This document shows, piece after piece, positions 49,618-57,789 of a stretch of DNA of 64,000 nt. This DNA is from Veillonella parvula. GTDB taxonomy: Bacteria; Bacillota; Negativicutes; Veillonellales; Veillonellaceae. The stretch spans positions 1,041,501-1,105,500 of the forward strand of contig NZ_LR778174.1 of assembly GCF_902810435.1 (NCBI RefSeq). The letters are read 5' to 3'. The position numbers and the translations under genes were made by a program. The notes beneath the pieces are model-generated. The model was not told where the DNA came from and did not search any database. It was given only the letters and a program-made list of their open reading frames with translations. The first letter of the stretch is position 1. Each line of letters opens with the position of its first letter.

Positions 49618-50595
49618 ATGGCACATATTCAACTCATCTATGGCGACGAACCACAATTAATTGAAGAAGAAAAACGTAAATTTTTAAGTGCCTATCCAGA
49701 CCTTCCAGTGACTGTATTAGATGATGAGGTGGGCCCACAAAAAATAAGTGAAAAACTATGTGAAGATTCACTTTTTGGCGATCAAAAGGTCTTCTGTTTA
49801 GTTAATTTGCCCATTATTCGTAAAAGTGGCAAAAATAGTGATGCTTGGGTTCCATTGTATGAACTCCTCATGGAATATAATGGAGATAATCCTATCGTTT
49901 TGATCTATCATGATATGATTGATAAACGGATCAAGCAGAATAAAGAGATTTTAGAAAAAATACCAAATCATCAATGTAAGCGTCTTGAAGGGGCAGACCT
50001 CGTGATGTGGATACGTCAGTACTGTACGTCTAACGGCTTTAAAATGACGCCTGATGCACAGGAATATGTGGCTCATCTCATTGATTTGTGGCAAGAGGTA
50101 CCTGTTTCTTTTATGAGAACTGAGTTTGACCGATATTTTTTACAGATTACTGAGGAAAAGGTTATTACCAAAGAATTTCTCGAAGAAAACGGTAGTGACT
50201 ATGGAGCCAAAAATATTTTTACTTTTAAAGAGGCTCTATTAAAAAGAGATATCGATACATTACTTGAACTATTTCCATTTATGTTCGGCTATAAAGAATT
50301 AGACCGTGCTATGAGCTATATTGAGGGGCAATTACGTTTACAGTTGCTAGTTAGCGAATGTCGCCAAGTGGGTATGTCTGTTCAAGCCATACAAAACTTA
50401 TGTAAGGATCATGATTCGTCATTTAAACCATATCCGATTAAGCTAGCTTACGAGGCGAGTCCTAGAATTTCAATTAAGGCTCTACGAGCTTTATTAAAAG
50501 GGCTTTATGAGATTATATTAGATAGCCGTAGCAGCAAGGGCGATATTTGGCGATTTAGAGATTTATGTATTACCTACTGTGGGTATAAGGGATAA
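49618..50595 (+). CDS. holA: DNA polymerase III delta subunit
   Basis: A 325-residue clamp-loader subunit that opens the beta sliding clamp. The start IQLIYGDEPQLIEEEKRKFL, the SLFGDQKVFCLVNLP region and the C-terminal LYEIILDSRSSKGDIWRFRDLCITYC fit the HolA family. The ATG at 49618 follows AAAGGAGGG closely; a GTG at 49603 would add five residues. It is the only AAA+ loader subunit in the window and lies directly before polC, so the two replication genes are cotranscribed with comEC. Confidence 0.9.
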   Translation: MAHIQLIYGDEPQLIEEEKRKFLSAYPDLPVTVLDDEVGPQKISEKLCEDSLFGDQKVFCLVNLPIIRKSGKNSDAWVPLYELLMEYNGDNPIVLIYHDMIDKRIKQNKEILEKIPNHQCKRLEGADLVMWIRQYCTSNGFKMTPDAQEYVAHLIDLWQEVPVSFMRTEFDRYFLQITEEKVITKEFLEENGSDYGAKNIFTFKEALLKRDIDTLLELFPFMFGYKELDRAMSYIEGQLRLQLLVSECRQVGMSVQAIQNLCKDHDSSFKPYPIKLAYEASPRISIKALRALLKGLYEIILDSRSSKGDIWRFRDLCITYCGYKG

Positions 50596-50597
50596 AA

Positions 50598-53500
50598 ATG
50601 AAAGTACGTTATCGTGTTGTACCAAAACAGAATAAGAAATCATCCTTCTATGTGAACTGTCATAGCCAACATGTGACGATTCAAGCAGCAGACTCTGCAT
50701 TTTCCACATTGCTTAGTCTACGTGAAAGGTTGTCTGCATGGTATAAGGAAAAAAATATCTCTTTTGATGATATTCCAACAAATACAGATACAGCTTGTTG
50801 CTTTGCTTGGAAAGTAGATACTGAAACGGGTGAAGGGTTAGATACCTATTATTATGGCGGTGGCTGTGGTGCTGGTGAATGGATTGAAGCGGCTGAAGCA
50901 CAACGTGAAGCTGAAGAGGCTAAAAATCAAGAACCTAGAGGCAAGTCTTTTGCGGGTTATGACCAACAAGATGAATATGATGATGTAGACGAAGATGATT
51001 TTGCCCCATTTGTAGAAGCTATTGAATTAGGCTATTTCAACAATAGTCCAGTTGTTGTGTCTCGTTCTAATCATACCGCTGCCGAATCTAGCAGTAGTGA
51101 TACTATCGCATCTGTGAGTAGTACACCTAAAGCAAGCAAAGGCTTTGGACCTAAAAAAACTACAAAATCTACGGCTAAAGGAAGTGAAGGGGATGGTAAA
51201 TATCCTCGTCGTGTACCAAAGGATGCACCTACTGATGAAGGCATGATTTTAGGACCTAAAATTGAAGGGGTCACATCTAAAATCATGGGCACCTTGGATA
51301 CACCTAGTGTAATTTTTGAAGGTGTCTTTGTTGGTTTAGATAAACGTGATACTAAGACGGGTAAAAGTATCGTTAACGGCAGCATTGTAGATGATACAAA
51401 TAGCATTAAATTTATCAAGTTTACGAACAGTCCTGAAGAAGGGGATGAATTATTAAAACAACTAAAAGGCTTACAACGGGTTCGCGTACAAGGTAGTGTC
51501 AGCTTTGATGATCGTTTTGACAAGGATTATATCCTTTCTATTCGCAGTATTGAAGCAATAGAAACTACTAGTGTGGAACGAACTGAAAATCGTCCGGACT
51601 CTCGTGTGGAACTCCACTTACATACTAAGATGAGTGATAAAGATGCTCTCGTATCTGTAAAAGACTTGTTTAAAACAATTAAAAAATGGGGTCATCCTGC
51701 GGTGGCTATTACGGACCATGGCGTAGTACAAGCCTTCCCAGAAGCGCAAGCTCTTGGTAAGGAGTTAGGTGTTAAAGTTATCTATGGTGTAGAAGGTTAC
51801 CTCATCGAAGATGAAACGGTAATAAAAGATGAAGAGCCTGTACTAGATAAAAAGAAGAAGAAGGAAAAAGATAAACGGTACCATATTATTTTATTAGCTA
51901 AGAATATGGTTGGTTTGCGTAATTTATATAAAATGATTTCCATTTCTCACCTTGAACATTACAAGGTTCGTCCGCGTTTGCCTCGCTCCGTTATTGAAGA
52001 ACATCGTGAAGGTATTATCATCGGTTCAGCCTGTGAAGCAGGGGAGCTTATGCAATCCATTGTTCGTGGAGCTACAAAAGAAGAGCTTTTGGAAGTAGCA
52101 TCCTTCTACGATTATCTTGAGATTCAACCACATACTAACAATACGTTTTTGGTTCGTAAAGGTCTCATGCCCGACGAGCAGGCACTTATTGATATGAATA
52201 AGACCGTTATCGAATTAGGAGAAGCCTTAAACAAACCTGTATGTGCTACTTGTGACGTTCACTACCTGACACCAGAAGAAAAAATTTATCGTGAAATCAT
52301 GTTAACTGCATGTGGTTATCCAGATGCAGACGAACAGCCAGATTTACATTTACGTACTACAGATGAAATGCTTGCGTCCTTCCCTTATTTAAGCGAAGAG
52401 AAAGCATACGAAGTAGTCGTTACTAATACACGTGCTATTAATGATAGCATTGAAGATATTAAGCCAGTGCCTGATGGTACATATTCACCTAAGATTGAAG
52501 GTGCTGACGAAGCTTTCACAGAAATGTGCTATAGAAATGCGAAGGCTATTTATGGTGATCCATTGCCTCGTGTCGTACAAGAACGTCTCGATTATGAATT
52601 GGATTGTATTATTTCCAATGGTTACGGCGTATTGTATTACATCGCTCATAAGCTGGTAAAAAAATCTCTTGATGATGGGTATCTCGTAGGTTCCCGTGGT
52701 TCCGTAGGGTCATCCTTTGCCGCTACCATGTCTGAGATTACAGAGGTAAACCCATTACCGCCTCATTATGTATGCCCTAACTGTAAATATTCAGAATTCT
52801 TTGAAAAGGGTGAATATGCAGGGGGCTTTGACTTGCCTCGTAAAGACTGTCCTGAATGCGGTCATGCTTTACAAACAAATGGACATGATATTCCATTTGC
52901 AATTTTCCTTGGTTTTGAAGGTGACAAGGTTCCAGATATTGACCTTAACTTCTCCGGTGATTACCAAGCAAAAGCTCACAAATATACGGAAGAACTATTT
53001 GGTCGTGACAATGTATTTAAAGCCGGTACAATTGGTACTATAGCTGATAAAACTGCTTTTGGTTATGTTAAAAAATACGCCGAAATTCGAGATATACAAG
53101 CCCGCAATGGATTCTTTGAACATTTAGCGAAAGGCTTTACAAATGTAAAGAATACTACGGGACAACACCCTGGTGGTATTATGGTATGTCCTCGAGATAT
53201 GGATGTGCATCATTTTACGCCCATACAACATCCAGCGAATAAAAAGGAAAGTGGCGTATTAACGACACACTTTGATTATCACTCCATCGAAGGTCGTATG
53301 ACTAAGCTTGATATTCTGGGCCATGATGATCCCACAATTATTCGTATGCTAGAGGATTTGACAGGTATCGACGCCAAGACAATACCATTTGATGATCCAA
53401 AGACATTGAGCTTGTTCTCCTCTACAGAAGGGATTGGCTTAACACCTGAACAATTACAAGGTGACCAAGTAGCTAGTTTGGCTGTTCCAGAATGTGGCAC

Positions 53501-54389
53501 GAAATTCGTACGGGGCATGCTTGAAGACTCTCGTCCCCAAACATTCTCTGATTTAGTTCGTATTTCTGGCTTTTCACATGGAACAAACGTATGGCTCGAC
53601 AATGCGCAAGATCTCATTAAAAATGGTACTTGTAAGTTGAATGAAGCCATTTCAACTCGTGATGACGTAATGAACTTCTTGATTCATCGCGGCATGGATA
53701 GAAAGCATAGCTTCTTTGTAATGGAAAACGTGCGTAAAGGTAAGGGTATTGAAAAACGAAATAAACAAGGGCAAGCTACGACGGAATTTGAAGCAGAAAT
53801 GCGTGAAAATAATATTCCTGAATGGTTTATTGAATCTTGTAAAAAGATTTCCTATCTATTCCCACGGGCACATGCGGTAGCTTACGTAATGATGGCTTTC
53901 CGTATTGCTTGGTTTAAGGTATATCATCCATTGGCATTTTATGCAGCTTACTTCTCCATTCGTGCGAAAGCCTTCGATTTACGGATCATGACAGGGGACC
54001 TCAAAACACAATTGACCGAGTTTAACCGTATCAAGGCTCTTGATCGTGCTGCCAGTCCTAAAGATAAGGACCTTATGAGTGCTTTGGAAGTATCTATGGA
54101 AATGTATCAACGGGGCTATCGTTTTATCAATGTAGACATTCAACACTCCGAAGCTAGACGCTTTAGCATTAAGGATGGTGCTCTATTACCTCCATTCTTA
54201 GCTATTGATTCCCTTGGTGAAACAGTAGCTGATGCTATCGTCGAGGAAAGAAATGAACGTCCATTTACATCTCTAAAAGACTTACAACGCCGTTGTAAAG
54301 TATCAAATACCATCATTGATCTTATGAAAGACCTCAAATGCTGTGGTGAACTTCCTGAAGACGAACAAATGTCACTATTTGGAGCATAA
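50598..54389 (+). CDS. polC: DNA polymerase III PolC, apparently lacking the exonuclease domain
   Basis: The 1263-residue replicative polymerase of Firmicutes. Order: N-terminal domain, acidic and Ser/Lys-rich linker (about 105-215), OB fold (about 215-325; GPKIEGVTSKIMGTLDTPS), PHP domain first half (H340-L-H342, TDHG, E399), PHP second half (from H429; CATCDVHYL), then the polymerase core with GSRGSVGSSF, a CPNC/CPEC zinc finger, catalytic PDIDLNFSG (D780, D782), LDILGHDDPT, and the C-terminal duplex and tau-binding end. In usual PolC (about 1440 residues) a DnaQ-like 3'-5' exonuclease of about 170 residues lies inside PHP; here residues 400-428 are only a Lys/Glu linker. The polymerase and PHP metal residues look intact. 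Confidence 0.95.
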   Translation: MKVRYRVVPKQNKKSSFYVNCHSQHVTIQAADSAFSTLLSLRERLSAWYKEKNISFDDIPTNTDTACCFAWKVDTETGEGLDTYYYGGGCGAGEWIEAAEAQREAEEAKNQEPRGKSFAGYDQQDEYDDVDEDDFAPFVEAIELGYFNNSPVVVSRSNHTAAESSSSDTIASVSSTPKASKGFGPKKTTKSTAKGSEGDGKYPRRVPKDAPTDEGMILGPKIEGVTSKIMGTLDTPSVIFEGVFVGLDKRDTKTGKSIVNGSIVDDTNSIKFIKFTNSPEEGDELLKQLKGLQRVRVQGSVSFDDRFDKDYILSIRSIEAIETTSVERTENRPDSRVELHLHTKMSDKDALVSVKDLFKTIKKWGHPAVAITDHGVVQAFPEAQALGKELGVKVIYGVEGYLIEDETVIKDEEPVLDKKKKKEKDKRYHIILLAKNMVGLRNLYKMISISHLEHYKVRPRLPRSVIEEHREGIIIGSACEAGELMQSIVRGATKEELLEVASFYDYLEIQPHTNNTFLVRKGLMPDEQALIDMNKTVIELGEALNKPVCATCDVHYLTPEEKIYREIMLTACGYPDADEQPDLHLRTTDEMLASFPYLSEEKAYEVVVTNTRAINDSIEDIKPVPDGTYSPKIEGADEAFTEMCYRNAKAIYGDPLPRVVQERLDYELDCIISNGYGVLYYIAHKLVKKSLDDGYLVGSRGSVGSSFAATMSEITEVNPLPPHYVCPNCKYSEFFEKGEYAGGFDLPRKDCPECGHALQTNGHDIPFAIFLGFEGDKVPDIDLNFSGDYQAKAHKYTEELFGRDNVFKAGTIGTIADKTAFGYVKKYAEIRDIQARNGFFEHLAKGFTNVKNTTGQHPGGIMVCPRDMDVHHFTPIQHPANKKESGVLTTHFDYHSIEGRMTKLDILGHDDPTIIRMLEDLTGIDAKTIPFDDPKTLSLFSSTEGIGLTPEQLQGDQVASLAVPECGTKFVRGMLEDSRPQTFSDLVRISGFSHGTNVWLDNAQDLIKNGTCKLNEAISTRDDVMNFLIHRGMDRKHSFFVMENVRKGKGIEKRNKQGQATTEFEAEMRENNIPEWFIESCKKISYLFPRAHAVAYVMMAFRIAWFKVYHPLAFYAAYFSIRAKAFDLRIMTGDLKTQLTEFNRIKALDRAASPKDKDLMSALEVSMEMYQRGYRFINVDIQHSEARRFSIKDGALLPPFLAIDSLGETVADAIVEERNERPFTSLKDLQRRCKVSNTIIDLMKDLKCCGELPEDEQMSLFGA

Positions 54390-54416
54390 TAACATACAAG
54401 ATTAGATTTAAATATA

Positions 54417-54460
54417 AAATAAGCACTATATAACTAAAAAGGGATATAGTGCTTATTTTT
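54417..54460 (+). terminator. Intrinsic terminator after polC
   Basis: Stem AATAAGCACTATAT / ATATAGTGCTTATT with a 12-base loop and T-tail. Confidence 0.8.
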
Positions 54461-54533
54461 ATATATTTTGCTACAATAAAGTTACATTGATTTGTATTTA
54501 AATAGAGTGCTCTAATAAAGGGAGTGTTAGGAA

Positions 54534-54743
54534 ATGATAGATAAAAACAAAAATCAATCTTTGGAGATAGAATTTTGGGATATTGAGCCCGAGGATGCGC
54601 CTGAGTTAGAAGAATCTGATATTCCAGGTATATACTTTAATGAATTCCGTGAATATGTAGATGAAGAGGGTAATGTATTATCTCCATCTGATCTAGATGC
54701 AATACGGTATAAAGACGATTACGAAGACGATTATTATAGATGA
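54534..54743 (+). CDS. Small acidic hypothetical protein
   Basis: A 69-residue, strongly acidic protein with no membrane helix, ending in a run of Asp, Tyr and Arg (DDYEDDYYR). I do not recognise it. The sequence EIEFWDIEPEDAPELEESDIPGIYF has alternating acid and hydrophobic residues and could be a DNA-mimic, an adaptor or a chaperone-like small protein; none of this is shown. A clear AGGGAGTG site lies before the ATG and the gene stands alone between two terminators. Confidence 0.6.
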   Translation: MIDKNKNQSLEIEFWDIEPEDAPELEESDIPGIYFNEFREYVDEEGNVLSPSDLDAIRYKDDYEDDYYR

Positions 54744-54800
54744 ATATATGCTAACTTTCTAAAGTATATTTTATAAGTTGAGAGGCTTAGAGAGATATAT

Positions 54801-55460
54801 ATGATAAAAAATATTTTATATGAAACTTTGAATAATATACGAATGTTTCTGTTGTTTTTTAAAAGATGTCCAGAAGTTGGTTTTTATAAAGCCTATAGAG
54901 AATATATCTATAGCAAAGTAATGGGGTTACCGAATTTTGAGTTAAAATATATATATGAAGTTTTAATTAGTAATATTCAAAGTAAACTATTATTTATATT
55001 TTCTACTATATTTTGGGGTGCAATATTAACATCCATGATTGGGGTTGGTGTAAGTTTAAGTTTTGAAATTTTAAAACCAAACTTTTCAGAAGATATTTTT
55101 ATATCATATAACGAATATATGCGTATAATAGGGTTATCTTCGTTTGTCATAAGCGTATTAGGGTTTATTATTATTACTTTTTTTAGAGTTTCATGTTTAG
55201 AATCACTAGCATTTTATATAATACTTATTTTATTTGTTATTGGGGTAATATATTGGGCTAATCGAGATCATACAATTCTTATGGATTTATATTTTATAGT
55301 TTTATGTGCTTTGAGTACAACATTAATGTTATCATCTATTTTTAATTGTATAAAAAAATGTGCCATAATTAAGAAAATTATCATTGAAGGTTTATTAGCT
55401 CAAAATCGAAAGAGATATACTGTTAGATTGCCTAAAAAGTATAGAGTTTTAAAATTATAA
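54801..55460 (+). CDS. Hypothetical four-helix membrane protein (orphan)
   Basis: A 219-residue protein with a soluble, basic N-terminal region of about 50 residues and four membrane segments (about 54-78, 105-130, 134-152, 158-180), ending in a basic tail (NRKRYTVRLPKKYRVLKL). Very AT-rich codon use sets it apart from polC and poxB. I do not recognise the family. It has only a weak AGAGA ribosome site. It may be an acquired accessory gene like those at 23.9-25.8 kb. Confidence 0.6.
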   Translation: MIKNILYETLNNIRMFLLFFKRCPEVGFYKAYREYIYSKVMGLPNFELKYIYEVLISNIQSKLLFIFSTIFWGAILTSMIGVGVSLSFEILKPNFSEDIFISYNEYMRIIGLSSFVISVLGFIIITFFRVSCLESLAFYIILILFVIGVIYWANRDHTILMDLYFIVLCALSTTLMLSSIFNCIKKCAIIKKIIIEGLLAQNRKRYTVRLPKKYRVLKL

Positions 55461-55490
55461 ATTATTTTATTAAAAGCTGATTATTATAGA

Positions 55491-55527
55491 TAAAAGAGGT
55501 GTCATCATTTGATGACACCTCTTTTTT
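55491..55527. terminator. Bidirectional terminator
   Basis: Perfect 15-pair stem AAAAGAGGTGTCATC / GATGACACCTCTTTT around an ATTT loop, with T-runs on both strands, between converging genes. Confidence 0.85.
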
Positions 55528-55570
55528 GAAAGTTTTGCAGTTTTAAATATTTGGCAGATTTAGTAAAGTT

Positions 55571-57313
55571 TTAGTATAAAGATTTATATTTCATCCAGTT
55601 TGTTTTGGCCATTTCTTTAAGCTCTGTACCACGGCCATCAAGGATTGCATTGATTAAATATTTGCTAAAGCCTTTAGCTTGTTGATATGCAATTTTAGGA
55701 GGCATAGCAAGTTCTTGTTTATCTACGCGAACGTTAACGATGACTGGGCCATTATGGTTAAGGGCTTCCATGATTTTTTCATCAACTTCGCTAGAGTTAT
55801 GAATGCTCACACCTTTGATACCAGCAGCTTCAGCAAGTTTACCGAAATCTGGATTTACAAAGTCTGTAGCGTAGTCTAGATAGCCGGAAGCCTTCATTTC
55901 CATAGCGATAAAGCTAAGTTCTTCGTTATTGAATACAAAGATTTTAACAGGTAAGTTAAGTTGTTTTAATGTTAACATTTCGCCCATCATCATTGTAAAG
56001 CCACCATCACCAGAGAGGGAGATGACTTGACGATTTGGACAAGCATTTTGAGCGCCAATAGCATGCATCATAGCATTAGCCATGGAGCCGTGGCTAAAGG
56101 ATCCTAAAATACGGCGTTTACCATTTGTTTTTAGATGGCGAGCAGTCCAAATAACCGGAGTCCCTACGTCAAAGGTAAAGATCGCGTCTTCTGCTGCTAG
56201 TTTATTGAGGCGATTTACGAAGTATTGAGGGTGAATTGCTACACCATCTGGCTCGGCAACGGCATAACTATCTAAATCACCTCTAAATTTAGTGTACGCT
56301 TTACGCACTGTGTCGATAAATTCAGTATCACCACGTTGGCCTACAAGAGGTAATAATTCTTTTAACGTATCTTTTACAGTACCAATGATACCTTGTGTAA
56401 GAGGTACGCGACGACCTAAAGCACTAGGATCTCTATCTACTTGTATTACTTTCGCATTTTCTGGATAAAATGGACGGTAAGGGAAGTCTGTACCAAGCAT
56501 TACCAATGTATCACATTGTTCAATAGCACGGTAGCCAGATGTATAGCCTAATAGGCCAGTCATACCTACATCATATGGATTATCCCATTCAACCCATTCT
56601 TTACCTCTGAAAGCATGTACAACCGGTGCTTGCAAGCGTTTTGCTAATTCTACCACTTCGTCATGGGCACCTTCACAGCCGGCACCACAGAATAGGGTAA
56701 TACGTTTGCCTGTTTCTAAATGAGCAGCCATTTCTTCAATATCTTCTCGTTGTGGAACGATATGAGGTAAACGAGGTGGGGTCCATACAGGTAATTCGTC
56801 AATTTCCATTTCCATAACGGCAACGTCCCCAGGAAGAACGATAACTGCAACATCTTGGTTACCAACAGCAGCGTTCATAGCACGGAATAGAATTTCCGGC
56901 ATTTGTTTAGGATTGGATACAAGTTCGCAGAAACAAGAACATTCTTTGAATAGATTTTCTGGATGTGTTTCTTGGAAATAGTTCAAACCTACTTCAGATT
57001 GAGGAATGTGAGAAGCAATGGCCAATACTGGAACACGATTGCGATGACAGTCGAAGAGACCATTAATCAAGTGTAAGTTACCAGGACCAGAGCTACCAGC
57101 ACATACAGTTAGTTTATGAGTTAGGGATGCTTCTGCACCGGCAGCAAAGGCTGCTGTTTCTTCATGTCGTACATGTTCAAAAGCAATTTTACCATTGCGG
57201 CGTAAACTATCATTTACAGAGTTTAGACTATCTCCAGTGATACCGTAAATGCGTTCGATGCCCGCATTGGCTAAGACTTCTATAAGTACATCAGAAATTC
57301 GTTTTTTTGCCAT
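55571..57313 (-). CDS. poxB: Pyruvate dehydrogenase (quinone)/pyruvate oxidase PoxB
   Basis: A 580-residue TPP- and FAD-dependent flavoenzyme that decarboxylates pyruvate to acetate and passes electrons to membrane quinone. It follows E. coli PoxB closely in motif order: GITGDSLN, the TPP-activating E51 in RHEETAAFAAGAEA, CAGSSGPGNLHLINGLFDCHRN, HAFRGKEWVEWDNPYDVGMTGLLG (FAD domain), and GDGGFTMMMGEMLTL with NN for TPP-Mg. The C-terminal RGTELKEMAKTNWMKYKSL helix corresponds to the lipid-activated membrane-binding tail. Presence in a likely strict anaerobe is notable. It is divergent from the rib operon. Confidence 0.93.
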   Translation of the reverse strand: MAKKRISDVLIEVLANAGIERIYGITGDSLNSVNDSLRRNGKIAFEHVRHEETAAFAAGAEASLTHKLTVCAGSSGPGNLHLINGLFDCHRNRVPVLAIASHIPQSEVGLNYFQETHPENLFKECSCFCELVSNPKQMPEILFRAMNAAVGNQDVAVIVLPGDVAVMEMEIDELPVWTPPRLPHIVPQREDIEEMAAHLETGKRITLFCGAGCEGAHDEVVELAKRLQAPVVHAFRGKEWVEWDNPYDVGMTGLLGYTSGYRAIEQCDTLVMLGTDFPYRPFYPENAKVIQVDRDPSALGRRVPLTQGIIGTVKDTLKELLPLVGQRGDTEFIDTVRKAYTKFRGDLDSYAVAEPDGVAIHPQYFVNRLNKLAAEDAIFTFDVGTPVIWTARHLKTNGKRRILGSFSHGSMANAMMHAIGAQNACPNRQVISLSGDGGFTMMMGEMLTLKQLNLPVKIFVFNNEELSFIAMEMKASGYLDYATDFVNPDFGKLAEAAGIKGVSIHNSSEVDEKIMEALNHNGPVIVNVRVDKQELAMPPKIAYQQAKGFSKYLINAILDGRGTELKEMAKTNWMKYKSLY

Positions 57314-57349
57314 ATTATCACCTATATTTAATAATTACTATCATTAAAA

Positions 57350-57368
57350 TATGGTTATCCAAACCATA
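57350..57368. promoter_or_regulatory. Inverted repeat upstream of poxB
   Basis: TATGGTT-ATCCA-AACCATA, a perfect seven-base palindrome 37 bases before the poxB start. It could be a repressor or activator site. Confidence 0.4.
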
Positions 57369-57558
57369 TATACTATATTAGACTTGTTTAACTTGTAATT
57401 ATGTGATAAAAGTTACTATTTACTGTATACATAGTTTATATATGTTTATATTAAAAGTAAATATATATTATTATTTATATTGTTCTAGTATTTGTGTTCT
57501 AAAAATTATATTTTAATTAAATTATTTAATATTCTTTCTCAATACAAAACTATTATTC
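57369..57558. other. AT-rich spacer between poxB and the rib promoter
   Basis: I see no open frame, hairpin or other clear element in these 190 bases. They probably hold the poxB promoter, but no convincing -35/-10 pair stood out on the minus strand. Confidence 0.4.
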
Positions 57559-57587
57559 TTGCATAACATTAATAAAAGTGTTACTAT
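57559..57587 (+). promoter_or_regulatory. Promoter for the rib operon
   Basis: TTGCAT, 17-base spacer, TACTAT with TGT upstream (extended -10). It starts transcription about 15 bases before the FMN riboswitch. Confidence 0.55.
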
Positions 57588-57607
57588 TAATTCATAAACA
57601 AAATAGA

Positions 57608-57720
57608 TAAGTCTTTGGGGATAGGTGAAATTCCTTACCGGCGGTAAAGTCCGCGAACCTTTTTGGTATGAATCGGTGCAATTCCGATACCGACAGTAGA
57701 GTCTGGATGAGAAAAGACGA
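57608..57720 (+). ncRNA. FMN riboswitch (RFN element)
   Basis: The conserved blocks are present in order: GGATAGGTGAAATTCC, ACCGGCGGTAAAG with CCGCGA, ATCGGTGCAATTCCGAT, CCGACAGTAGAGTCTGGATG. The closing stem is GTCTTT / AAAGAC. Bound FMN would favour the terminator that follows, shutting off riboflavin synthesis. Confidence 0.96.
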
Positions 57721-57750
57721 GGCACGTTTGTTGTGCGCATTTATGATGAC

Positions 57751-57779
57751 CCAAGGACTATGTAATAGTCCTTTTTTTA
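57751..57779 (+). terminator. Riboswitch-controlled terminator
   Basis: Stem AAGGACTA / TAGTCCTT, loop TGTAA, then seven T, 11 bases before ribD. It is the expression platform of the FMN riboswitch. Confidence 0.85.
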
Positions 57780-57789
57780 TTGAGGTGAT

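Noticed and set aside
50817-50831. DTETG string in the N-terminal part of PolC (D74-G78), resembling an exonuclease I motif
   Set aside because: No second or third exonuclease motif follows, and the next 130 residues are acidic and Ser/Lys-rich linker. It looks like chance, so the domain is still regarded as absent.
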